A DNA stretch of 8,546 nucleotides from Candidatus Solibacter sp. (GTDB lineage: Bacteria; Acidobacteriota; Terriglobia; Bryobacterales; Bryobacteraceae). Location of the stretch: positions 1 to 8,546 of the forward strand of contig JADGNT010000178.1 of assembly GCA_017883345.1 (NCBI GenBank). The letters are read 5' to 3'. Numbering within the stretch: position 1 is the first letter of the stretch; each line of letters starts with the position of its first letter. A program made the translations under genes and the position numbers. This document shows positions 1-5,859 of the stretch, in pieces. The notes under the pieces are model-generated. The model was not told the origin of the DNA. It worked only from the letters and a program-made list of their open reading frames with translations, and did not search any database.

Positions 1-186
1 AAATGGCACATCACACCAGACGAGAAAGGCCTTGAGCGCCTTCTCGACCGCCTGCTGACAATGGAAAACGGCATCTTCGGGCGCGGCCGGCTGTGCTGCC
101 AAGTCAATTCCCGCGTATCGCAGGTCGTTGGACGCTTTGCGTAACCACGATGCCGTGTCCGCCAGCCGTTGGGGATCAGGCTGCAT
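1..186 (-). CDS. HEPN-domain protein, probable toxin half of an MNT/HEPN pair (partial, runs off left edge)
   Basis: The reading frame opens with ATG at 186 on the minus strand and stays open for 62 codons to the window edge. It begins MQPDPQRLADTASWLRKAS and continues with a helix around FHCQQAVEKALKAFLVW (about residues 41-57), the signature of the HEPN fold (PF05168 type). HEPN proteins paired with small nucleotidyltransferases act as RNases or tRNA/mRNA-cutting toxins. The catalytic R-x4-6-H motif is expected nearer the C-terminus, which lies outside the window, so activity cannot be judged. The start overlaps the end of the upstream MNT gene by 11 bases, which implies translational coupling. 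The family call is fairly sure. The toxin role is inferred from the pairing, and some HEPN proteins of this type have other roles. Confidence 0.8.
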   Translation of the reverse strand, partial: MQPDPQRLADTASWLRKASNDLRYAGIDLAAQPAAPEDAVFHCQQAVEKALKAFLVWCDVPF

Positions 187-523
187 ACAACAGCTTGCCC
201 TCCCGTTGAACGGTCGAAGGCAGAGAGGCTCGCAAGTGGAGGCGGCTGTCAAATTCGGCACGCGTCCACACCAGCAAGTCCACCGCCGCCCCCAGCCGCC
301 ACAACGCACGATAGGCAGGACCGGTGTCGCGCATCGCCGCCGGGGTCGCATCGGGGACTACGATCATCAGATCGTAGTCGCTGTCAGGGCCGGCATCGCC
401 TCGTGCGGCGGAGCCGAATAGATAAATGCGATCCGGATGGAAGATCTGGACTAAACGGCCGATGATCACGCCTAGGACCGGGTCCTCGGTCGATGGTCCT
501 TTCGCTGAGTCAACCGTTTGCAT
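176..523 (-). CDS. Minimal nucleotidyltransferase (MNT), probable antitoxin partner of the HEPN protein
   Basis: A 115-residue protein with the polymerase-beta-type nucleotidyltransferase motif GS-x10-DxD: Gly37-Ser38 in YLFGSAARG, then Asp49 and Asp51 in SDYDLMIVV. A third carboxylate is likely Asp82 in AVDLLVWT. The whole catalytic core is present and the length fits the minimal MNT family. Known MntA-type partners silence HEPN toxins by adding AMP to them; that this one does so is inferred from the arrangement. It is the first gene of the pair and its stop codon lies inside the start of the HEPN gene. The ATG at 523 is the only ATG ahead of the domain. No good Shine-Dalgarno sequence precedes it; the nearest AGGA is about 20 bases upstream. 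The gene diverges from the aldo/keto reductase across a spacer of about 140 bases. Confidence 0.85.
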   Translation of the reverse strand: MQTVDSAKGPSTEDPVLGVIIGRLVQIFHPDRIYLFGSAARGDAGPDSDYDLMIVVPDATPAAMRDTGPAYRALWRLGAAVDLLVWTRAEFDSRLHLRASLPSTVQREGKLLYAA

Positions 524-664
524 AGTCTACCGCTGGGCGGTTCTTCCTAGTTTGCCACAAAGGAATATTTTGGTGCTGGCGAGAGCCGGTCACTTCTTCC
601 TCGGTCGGCCGCCACCGGCCCCAGCGGGCCGCCGACGTGATAGAGTGTTTCCCAAGGAGCAAGG
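524..664. promoter_or_regulatory. Divergent intergenic region with dyad symmetry and a candidate -10 for the rightward gene
   Basis: This spacer lies between the MNT gene (leftward) and the aldo/keto reductase (rightward). GTCGGC at 604-609 is matched by GCCGAC at 631-636, and a tighter hairpin of 6 bp with a 4-base loop is formed by CGGCCC (616-621) and GGGCCG (626-631). A TAnnnT-type -10 candidate, TAGAGT, sits at 641-646, and AAGGAG at 654-659 is the ribosome binding site for the gene starting at 665. The dyad falls where the -35 region would be, so it may be an operator, but in GC-rich DNA such palindromes also arise by chance. Confidence 0.35.
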
Positions 665-1552
665 ATGATGTCTCGATTTACCCGACGCGATTTCCTGGCC
701 GCGACTTTCGGCGCCGCCGCTCTTACCCGGCTCGGCGCACAACCCACAAAGAGACTGGCCACCGACTGGGTCACCCTCGGCAAGAGCAAGGTGAAAGTCA
801 CCCGGCTCGCCTTGGGCACCGGCACGTTTGGCGGCCGCGTGCAGCGCGAACTTGGGCAGGAGGCATTCACCAGCCTGGTCCGTCATGCTTACGACCGGGG
901 CATCCGCTTCTTCGAAACCGCCGAGGGCTACCGCGGCATGCCCGAAATGCTCGGAATCGCGCTCAAGGGACTGCCGCGCGAGAGCTACACGCTGATGACC
1001 AAGTACAGCACGCCGGGATCGGGCAGCGCCCCGGGGCCGAAAATCGACGACTTCCGCCGCCAGTTGCAGACCGAGTATATCGATATCCTGCTGCTGCATT
1101 GCCTGCGCCCGCCAACCTGGGAGAACGATTATCGCAGCTTGCAGGACGGGTTTTCGGAAGCCAAGAGCAAGAAGGTCATCCTCTCGCACGGCGCCAGCGT
1201 CCACGGCCTGCCCGCGCTGCGCACCATCCCCGGGAACCAGTGGCTCGACCTCATGCTGATGCGCACCAACCACAACGGCACCAAGATGGACACGCCCGAC
1301 CAGCGGGATGTGGAGGCGCTCGGCAACGTCGACGAAGTGATCGCGCACACCAAGAAGATTCATGGGCAGGGCATGGGCGTGATCGGTATGAAGCTGTGCG
1401 GCGAAGGGCGTTTCACCAAAGCCGAGGACCGCGAGGCCGCCATGAAGTATGTCATGAACCTGGGCTCGGTGGATGCGGTGACGATCGGCTTCAAGAGCGC
1501 GGCGGAGATCGATGAAGCGATCGACCGCATGAATCGCGTGATGAACGCATAA
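665..1552 (+). CDS. Tat-exported aldo/keto reductase family protein
   Basis: A 295-residue aldo/keto reductase preceded by a twin-arginine signal (RFTRRDFLAA, residues 4-13, then an Ala-rich stretch to about residue 25). This predicts folding in the cytoplasm, probably with nicotinamide cofactor bound, and export to the periplasm. The TIM-barrel landmarks are present: LALGTGTFGG near residue 50, RFFETAEGY (81-89), LMTKY (110-114), ILLLHC (141-146) and, late in the barrel, VTIGFKSAAEIDEAI. The usual Asp-Tyr-Lys-His tetrad maps to Glu84, Tyr89, Lys113 and His145, so the general-acid helper Asp is replaced by Glu. The substrate is unknown. AAGGAG at 654-659 sets the start; ATG at 665 or the adjacent ATG at 668 are both possible. 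The family call is firm and the Tat prediction strong. Confidence 0.9.
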   Translation: MMSRFTRRDFLAATFGAAALTRLGAQPTKRLATDWVTLGKSKVKVTRLALGTGTFGGRVQRELGQEAFTSLVRHAYDRGIRFFETAEGYRGMPEMLGIALKGLPRESYTLMTKYSTPGSGSAPGPKIDDFRRQLQTEYIDILLLHCLRPPTWENDYRSLQDGFSEAKSKKVILSHGASVHGLPALRTIPGNQWLDLMLMRTNHNGTKMDTPDQRDVEALGNVDEVIAHTKKIHGQGMGVIGMKLCGEGRFTKAEDREAAMKYVMNLGSVDAVTIGFKSAAEIDEAIDRMNRVMNA

Positions 1553-1558
1553 GGGTGG

Positions 1559-1590
1559 GGCAGGCGGGGTACCCTCTGGGTCCGCCTGCC
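1559..1590 (+). terminator. Strong hairpin between the aldo/keto reductase and flavodoxin genes
   Basis: GGCAGGCGG at 1559-1567 pairs perfectly with CCGCCTGCC at 1582-1590, a 9-bp GC-rich stem. Inside it ACCC (1571-1574) can pair with GGGT (1578-1581) around a TCT loop, leaving a GGT bulge. It begins seven bases after the stop codon of the upstream gene. No T-run follows, so it is not a textbook intrinsic terminator. It may instead protect the 3' end of the mRNA or terminate without a U-tract. Confidence 0.5.
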
Positions 1591-1620
1591 AATCCGAGCG
1601 CAGCTCAGACGTGCCTGGGT

Positions 1621-1626
1621 TAAACT
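1621..1626 (+). promoter_or_regulatory. Candidate -10 element for a leaderless flavodoxin transcript
   Basis: TAAACT fits the TAnnnT pattern and ends seven bases before the ATG at 1634, so transcription would begin at or beside the start codon. No Shine-Dalgarno sequence lies upstream of that ATG, which agrees with a leaderless message. No convincing -35 is visible. Confidence 0.4.
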
Positions 1627-1633
1627 GGCGACT

Positions 1634-2233
1634 ATGGCACGCCTCATTCTCCGCTTCCTCGCATGCACGCTGCTGACGGCTACCGCGGCGGGCGCGGCGT
1701 CTCCGGTGCGCATCCTGATCGCCTATCACTCGCGGACCGGCAACACGGAAAAAATGGCCGCGGCGGTGCGGGAAGGCGCGGCGTCCGTGGCAGGCGTCGA
1801 GATCGTCTTGCGCAAGGTGGCCGAGGTTACCTCGGACGATATCGTGAAAGCCGACGGCATTGTGCTGGGCACTCCGGTGGAGTGGGGAAATCTTTCGGCG
1901 GAAGCCAAGCGCTTCCTCGACCGCGTGGGAGAGGCGCTCGGAAAGGCGGGCACGACTTGGGGAGAGGGCCGGACGGCAGCGGTATTCTGCACGGCCGGAA
2001 ACCCTTCCAACGGCCAGGAAATGGCGCGGATGTCCGCCATCGCCGCATTTCTGGGGATGCGCTTCGCGATCGTCGGCGGCGTCAACGAGGATGGCTTCGG
2101 ATCGCTCGGCCCGCAAGCCGTGACGGGGGGCAAGCCGCCGGGCGTCAACGATCGCGACCGCGCCGAAGCGCGCCGTTTCGGGGAACGCTTCGCCCGGCTC
2201 ACGCGCCAGTTGCGCACCACAGCCGCGCAGTGA
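1634..2233 (+). CDS. WrbA-like flavodoxin family protein with signal peptide
   Basis: A 199-residue protein of the flavodoxin / NAD(P)H:quinone oxidoreductase superfamily. The FMN phosphate loop is SRTGNT (33-38), a WrbA-like flavin loop follows at GTPVEWGNLSAEAKRFLDR (79-97), and FCTAGNPSNGQE (118-129) matches the third conserved stretch. The expected role is FMN-dependent two-electron reduction of quinones or other electron transfer. Unusually, residues 1-22 form a hydrophobic Ala/Leu-rich segment ending AGAAS that looks like a Sec signal peptide with a cleavage site, and there is no twin Arg pair. A cytoplasmic form could start at GTG 1706 (Val25), but no ribosome binding site supports it. 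The gene lies 81 bases after the aldo/keto reductase and shares its predicted periplasmic address, so a common redox role is possible but unproven. Confidence 0.82.
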   Translation: MARLILRFLACTLLTATAAGAASPVRILIAYHSRTGNTEKMAAAVREGAASVAGVEIVLRKVAEVTSDDIVKADGIVLGTPVEWGNLSAEAKRFLDRVGEALGKAGTTWGEGRTAAVFCTAGNPSNGQEMARMSAIAAFLGMRFAIVGGVNEDGFGSLGPQAVTGGKPPGVNDRDRAEARRFGERFARLTRQLRTTAAQ

Positions 2234-2248
2234 CCGGCGGCGCGGCGT

Positions 2249-2254
2249 TACAAT
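2249..2254 (+). promoter_or_regulatory. Candidate -10 element for the propeller gene
   Basis: TACAAT is one mismatch from the TATAAT consensus. It lies in the 41-base gap after the flavodoxin stop, about 20 bases before the start at 2275, and GGGGAG (2260-2265) follows as the ribosome binding site. No clear -35 is seen. Confidence 0.4.
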
Positions 2255-2274
2255 CACCTGGGGAGATCAGGTCC

Positions 2275-3249
2275 ATGCGCACAAGAACTATGTACCAAGC
2301 CCTCGCCGCGGCACTCTTGCTGGCCGGCGCGGCCAAGGCGCAGCAGCGACCGGCCGCGGCGCCCCAGCAGCGCTACCACAGCAAGGTAACAGTGTACGAT
2401 CTGGCGGCGCGCTCCACGCGCGTGGTCTACCAGGCCGACCAGGTCGTGGAAGCCCCCAACTGGTCGCGCGATGGCCGGTTTCTGCTGATCAATACGGGAG
2501 GTAGTCTGTACCGTCTTCCGGTGAACGCGCCGGGCGAGCCCAAGCTGGAAAAGATCGAACTGGGCGAAGGCGGGCATCGCGCCAACAACGATCACGATTT
2601 CTCGCGCGACGGCAAGTGGCTGGCCTTTTCCGCTTCCAGCACCGCGTCGCGGCAATCGCAAGTCTGGCTGGCGCACGCCGATGGCTCGGGCGCGAAGCTC
2701 ATGACGCCGGCAGCGCCCAGCTACTTCCACGGGTGGTCGCCGGACGGCCGGTGGCTGGCGTTTGTCGGCCAGCGCGATGGCAAGTTCGCCTTGTTCCGCG
2801 TGGCCGCGGCGGGCGGCGCCGAGCAGCGCCTCACTTCCAAGGGCGCCTACGACGACGGTCCCGAGTACACGCCGGATGGCAAGTGGATCTACTTCAACTC
2901 GGACCGCTCCGGCAACTGGGACATCTGGCGCATCCCGGCCGAGGGCGGCGGCGCGGACGACGTCAAGGCCGAGCAAGTCACCAGCGACGAACTGGAAGAC
3001 TGGTTCCCGCACTTCTCGCCCAACGGCAAGTGGATGCTGGTGTTCTCCTTCCCCAAGGGCACCAAGACCCACAACGACAAAATGGAAGGCGTGGCGCTAC
3101 GCCTGGCGCCCGCACCGGGCAAGAAACTGAAGCCGGTGAAACTGGACGTGCTGAGCAAATTCTTCGGCGGGCAAGGCACCATCAACGTGAACTCCTGGTC
3201 GCCCGATTCGAAGCAGTTCGCCTTCGTGGTGTACGAGCCCATTCGCTGA
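2275..3249 (+). CDS. Secreted TolB-like PD40 beta-propeller protein
   Basis: A 324-residue protein with a signal peptide (MRTRTMYQALAAALLLAG, cleavage probably after AKA at residue 22) and six WSxDGKWLAF-type PD40 motifs at about residues 61-72, 107-120, 152-165, 196-209, 245-258 and 306-317. Six such motifs suggest a six-bladed propeller like the TolB C-terminal domain. These domains bind proteins or peptides and are common in periplasmic proteins of this kind; no catalytic domain is attached, so this is a stand-alone propeller. The frame is open far upstream through the flavodoxin region, but the signal peptide and GGGGAG nine bases ahead fix the start at 2275. Whether it partners the two upstream exported proteins is unknown. 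Confidence 0.83.
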   Translation: MRTRTMYQALAAALLLAGAAKAQQRPAAAPQQRYHSKVTVYDLAARSTRVVYQADQVVEAPNWSRDGRFLLINTGGSLYRLPVNAPGEPKLEKIELGEGGHRANNDHDFSRDGKWLAFSASSTASRQSQVWLAHADGSGAKLMTPAAPSYFHGWSPDGRWLAFVGQRDGKFALFRVAAAGGAEQRLTSKGAYDDGPEYTPDGKWIYFNSDRSGNWDIWRIPAEGGGADDVKAEQVTSDELEDWFPHFSPNGKWMLVFSFPKGTKTHNDKMEGVALRLAPAPGKKLKPVKLDVLSKFFGGQGTINVNSWSPDSKQFAFVVYEPIR

Positions 3250-3371
3250 TCAAACGCGGCATCGAGCGGTTGCTCCAACTGGGAGTGCTGCTGGGACTGG
3301 TGAGCGCAGGAAGGGGTCAGCGTGAGATCATGAAGGTGACGCGTGGATTACTCCGGCGTAGGGATAGTGTT

Positions 3372-3644
3372 ATGACCATCGAACTGAGGCCCGATCAGGA
3401 AAGAATCATCCGGGAGCAGCTTGCCACTGGCCGGTACCGCTCTGTGGACGAGGTGCTGGACACGGCTCTTTCCAAGCTCCCAGATGAGGCGCAGTCCCAT
3501 CCCGGCGCGCGGCGTGACGCTGCCCGGCGCACGAGGCCTGCCGGCAAGAAGAGCCTGGCCCAGTTGTTCGCCGAATCCCCTTTCAAGGGACTGAACCTGG
3601 ATTTTGAAAGAGACCGCGATACCGGCCGAGAGATCGAGCTGTGA
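3372..3644 (+). CDS. Ribbon-helix-helix antitoxin, VapB/ParD-like
   Basis: A 90-residue protein. The N-terminus MTIELRPDQERIIREQLATG followed by RYRSVDEVLDTAL (21-33) is the strand-helix-helix pattern of ParD-like DNA-binding antitoxins. The C-terminal part, LAQLFAESPFKG (62-73) then LNLDFERDRDTGREIEL (74-90), resembles the toxin-wrapping tail of antitoxins paired with PIN-domain toxins. Such proteins repress their own promoter and neutralise the toxin. Its last base pairs overlap GTG of the next frame (GTGA at 3641-3644), the usual coupling in VapBC pairs, yet that toxin is only a stump, so the antitoxin is an orphan. An in-frame upstream ATG at 3330 could lengthen it by 14 residues, but the family start favours 3372. 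No clear ribosome binding site is seen. Confidence 0.8.
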   Translation: MTIELRPDQERIIREQLATGRYRSVDEVLDTALSKLPDEAQSHPGARRDAARRTRPAGKKSLAQLFAESPFKGLNLDFERDRDTGREIEL

Positions 3645-3742
3645 ACGGCTTCCTTCTGGACACCAATCAATCCTTGGGAATCCTGAACCATAAGACGCGG
3701 CCCCTACCCTGCCGAGAAGTGCGCTATACTAAATTCTGCTGA
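3641..3742 (+). pseudogene. Truncated PIN-domain (VapC-like) toxin remnant
   Basis: Starting with GTG at 3641, overlapping the antitoxin stop by four bases, the frame reads (M)NGFLLDTN and then diverges, ending at TGA 3740-3742 after 33 residues. FLLDTN is the first strand of VapC PIN nucleases, and Asp7 would be the first catalytic acid. A PIN toxin is about 130 residues, so more than three quarters is missing, including the remaining acidic residues. It cannot be an active RNase. The recognisable stretch is only about nine residues; the identification rests mainly on its exact placement after a VapB-like antitoxin. The tail of the remnant contains the candidate -10 of the helicase gene. Confidence 0.65.
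3725..3730 (+). promoter_or_regulatory. Candidate -10 element for the DEAD-box helicase gene, with ~73-nt leader
   Basis: TATACT, preceded by GCGC, is close to consensus and lies 79 bases before the ATG at 3810. The resulting leader of about 73 bases has a pyrimidine-rich stretch (CCTTCCTTCC, near 3757-3766) and no Shine-Dalgarno sequence close to the start. The same GCTATACT string precedes the RRM gene on the other strand. Confidence 0.45.
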
Positions 3743-3809
3743 AGTAGATCCGCACCCTTCCTTCCTTTATCGGCAGTGGTTGGCTGATTCCCTTCTCAAA
3801 AACGACTAG

Positions 3810-5057
3810 ATGAAAAATTTCTCCGAATTACCCCTTACTGCTCAACTGATGAGCAATCTCGTGAAGCAAAACTTCACCGAGCCCACCCCCGTTCAAAGCC
3901 AGGCCATCGAGCCTGCACTGGCCGGCCGCGACCTGGTCGCCACCGCCCAAACCGGAACCGGAAAGACCCTTGCGTTCGTACTGCCGACGATCCAGTTGCT
4001 CCTCAACCAGGGACCGCAACCGGGCATCCGCTGCGTCATCCTGACCCCGACCCGCGAACTGGCCCTGCAGATCGCCGAGGTGATCGGGAAAATGGCCCGC
4101 GGCACCGGCATCCACGCCGCCGTCGCCGTCGGTGGCATGAACGAACGTGTGCAACTCAAGCAGATTCGCGCCGGCGCCGCCATCGTCGTGGCCACTCCCG
4201 GCCGCTTTTGCGATTTCCTGGACCGCCGTTTGATCGAATTGAGCAAAGTGCGCATCCTGATTCTGGATGAGGCCGACCGCATGCTGGACATGGGCTTCCT
4301 GCCCTCCATCAAGCGGATCATGTCCGTCATCCCCGCCGAGCGCCAGACCATGTTCTTCTCGGCCACCATCGAATCTTCGGTCAGGAAGCTGGTGGAAACG
4401 CACGTGCGCAATCCCGTGCGCATCGAAATCGGTTCCATTACCAAGCCCTGCGAACAAGTGGACCTGCACTTCTATGAAGTCGACCAGGATCGCAAGTTCG
4501 GCCTGCTGGAAATGATGCTCAACGACGAGCAGGGCTCGTTCCTGGTCTTCTCGCGCACCAAGCATGGCGCCGAAAAGCTGGCGAAGAAGCTCTCCCAAAG
4601 CGGCTTCAAATGCGCCGCTATCCACGGTGATCGCAGCCAGAATCAACGCATCCAGGCGCTGAAGGGCTTCCAGGATGGCTACTACCGCGTACTGGTGGCC
4701 ACCGATGTGGCGGCGCGCGGCATTCACGTCGAAGGCATCGCGCACGTCGTGAACTACGATCTCCCGCAGGTGCCCGAAGACTTCATCCATCGCGTGGGAC
4801 GCACCGGACGGATGGGCGCCAGAGGAACGGCGTCGACGTTCGGCACACGGAGCGAGCGTTCGGAAGTGGCGCGCATTGAGCGCACGCTCTCCATCAAGCT
4901 CAAGCGCCGTGAAGTTTCCGCGGATATTCCGCAGACACCCCGCCGGGAAGCGGCTCCGGTCATCGTCATGCCGCCGGCCGCCCGGCAGGAGCAACGCCCC
5001 AAATCGTTCCGCTTCTCGTCCAAGACGAGCCGCCGCCCGGTTCGCCGCGCAGTCTAA
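3810..5057 (+). CDS. DEAD-box ATP-dependent RNA helicase (RhlE-like)
   Basis: A complete 415-residue DEAD-box helicase that would unwind RNA duplexes in the cytoplasm, typically in ribosome assembly, RNA decay or cold adaptation. Motifs in order: Q motif FTEPTPVQSQAI (22-33), Walker A AQTGTGKT (46-53), Ia PTRELALQ (80-87), Ib TPGR (129-132), DEAD (153-156), SAT (184-186), motif IV around FLVFSRT (244-250), motif V ATDVAARGIHVEGI (297-310) and motif VI HRVGRTGR (327-334). A short basic tail rich in Arg and Pro (about 370-415) is probably an RNA-binding extension. Oddly, the motif V Asp of ARGID is His306. The start ATG follows a TAG directly and lacks a Shine-Dalgarno sequence, but the N-terminus MKNFSELPLT fits the family. 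It converges with the minus-strand RNA-binding gene row. Confidence 0.95.
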   Translation: MKNFSELPLTAQLMSNLVKQNFTEPTPVQSQAIEPALAGRDLVATAQTGTGKTLAFVLPTIQLLLNQGPQPGIRCVILTPTRELALQIAEVIGKMARGTGIHAAVAVGGMNERVQLKQIRAGAAIVVATPGRFCDFLDRRLIELSKVRILILDEADRMLDMGFLPSIKRIMSVIPAERQTMFFSATIESSVRKLVETHVRNPVRIEIGSITKPCEQVDLHFYEVDQDRKFGLLEMMLNDEQGSFLVFSRTKHGAEKLAKKLSQSGFKCAAIHGDRSQNQRIQALKGFQDGYYRVLVATDVAARGIHVEGIAHVVNYDLPQVPEDFIHRVGRTGRMGARGTASTFGTRSERSEVARIERTLSIKLKRREVSADIPQTPRREAAPVIVMPPAARQEQRPKSFRFSSKTSRRPVRRAV

Positions 5058-5072
5058 GCGAAGTACACCGTT

Positions 5073-5453
5073 TCAGCCCAGGGGTCGGAGGATCCCTGGG
5101 GAAGCACCCGCCCACAAGTAGTTTTTTTCTCCCTCTCCCCGCGCGTCCTTCGACACAATCCCCCGATTGCACACCGGCGACAGTTCCGCCACAAGCCGGC
5201 TGACACGCGCGGCCCTCTGGCTGGGGTGGCAGATTTCAAACGTGAACCCGGTGGGCGCGCGCGATTTGAGTGTCGTGTTGCCTTCCTGTAAGTGGCCCAG
5301 CAGCGTTGCCCGGATGTCGTCCGAGCCACCCACGAAGACCCACTCCCGAGCATTCGACAGCCCGTAGACTCCAGGCATGGACGGAGCATTCCTTTGAACT
5401 GAAACCGGTGAAAAAGAAAATCCACCGTAGCCTTCAAACGGCACGTATTTCAC
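5073..5453 (-). CDS. GIY-YIG-like small protein, probably degenerate
   Basis: A 126-residue protein starting at GTG 5453. PSMPGVYGLSNAREWVFVGG (24-43), then DDIRATLLGHL (45-55), resembles the GIY-YIG nuclease core, with GVY for GIY, FVG for YIG and Arg48 in the expected helix. RLVAELSPVCNR (86-97) resembles the LIxxxxPxxN end of the domain, but the metal-binding Glu expected about three residues before LV appears to be Val83, so cleavage activity is doubtful. Residues 98-126 look unrelated to the family and read through an A7 tract and a hairpin; they may be a late addition after loss of an earlier stop. It is the last gene of the minus-strand row, 13 bases after the 110-residue gene, and converges on the helicase gene. 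The family call is moderate. Confidence 0.55.
   Translation of the reverse strand: MKYVPFEGYGGFSFSPVSVQRNAPSMPGVYGLSNAREWVFVGGSDDIRATLLGHLQEGNTTLKSRAPTGFTFEICHPSQRAARVSRLVAELSPVCNRGIVSKDARGEGEKNYLWAGASPGILRPLG
5077..5100. terminator. Hairpin between the converging helicase and GIY-YIG-like genes
   Basis: CCCAGGG (5077-5083) pairs with CCCTGGG (5094-5100) around a 10-base loop, starting 20 bases after the helicase stop. A T7 run follows at 5122-5128, about 21 bases farther, too distant for a standard intrinsic terminator. The structure lies inside the 3' end of the minus-strand frame. It is a plausible transcription end for the plus strand only. Confidence 0.35.
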
Positions 5454-5466
5454 TCTTTCTATGCCG

Positions 5467-5799
5467 TCAACCTGCGGACGGCGGGACGGGGGGACGGCGG
5501 CGGGGACCCATACGCCGCGCTTCGGCTTTGCGGGCTTCAGCCATGGAGCGCGCGCTGGCGTGAGCGCGAAGATCGTCGTTGGTCAATTCCAGATGGGTAT
5601 CGGTGGCCGGTTCCGGGGCGGAGGAAAGTTTTTGCGCGCACAAAGTGGGCCCCTCCTGGATGCCGATACGGTTCGCCAGGAACAGCGCCAGATCCGCGGT
5701 CACCATGAAGTGGACAGTCGGTTGCCCGTTGGCGAGGCCGTCAAACTTGTAGGTACGCGTGTTCTGCTTCTGGTCGAATCCCAAGTACCGCAATTCCAT
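5467..5799 (-). CDS. Conserved-looking hypothetical protein, 110 residues
   Basis: I do not recognise this family with certainty. The start at ATG 5799 is chosen because GGGAGG lies five bases upstream (5805-5810); the open frame extends 15 codons farther without support. Residues 1-55 look like a compact alternating strand/helix domain: MELRYLGFDQ, then RTYKFDGLANGQPTVHFMV, then an amphipathic helix LALFLANRIGIQEGP. The C-terminal 35 residues are an Arg/Ala-rich helix ending in a Pro-rich basic tail (RRRPPVPPSAG), likely disordered and possibly nucleic-acid binding. It has no signal peptide or membrane segment. It lies 60 bases after the charged 93-residue gene and 13 bases before the GIY-YIG-like gene, so it is probably cotranscribed with an RNA-binding protein. 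Confidence 0.7.
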   Translation of the reverse strand: MELRYLGFDQKQNTRTYKFDGLANGQPTVHFMVTADLALFLANRIGIQEGPTLCAQKLSSAPEPATDTHLELTNDDLRAHASARSMAEARKAEARRMGPRRRPPVPPSAG

Positions 5800-5859
5800 T
5801 GCAGCCTCCCTGCACTTACAATTGCCGGCAGTCCGTAGCGCCACGGCCGGAGCGGGAAA

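Noticed and set aside
590..2257. A 555-codon open frame on the minus strand opposite the aldo/keto reductase and flavodoxin
   Set aside because: It is antisense to two well-recognised proteins, is Arg/His/Ala-rich with no domain, and is explained by stop-poor GC-rich codon usage.
3365..3370. TAGTGT as a -10 for the antitoxin gene
   Set aside because: It ends one base before the ATG, too close for transcription to include the start codon; only an in-frame later start could use it and none fits the family.
3828..4994. A 388-codon minus-strand frame across the helicase gene
   Set aside because: It mirrors the helicase frame, with a His/Asp/Gly-rich composition and no motif.
5077..5128. Hairpin plus T7 as a standard intrinsic terminator
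   Set aside because: The T-run lies about 21 bases beyond the stem, so only a weak terminator call is kept for the hairpin.
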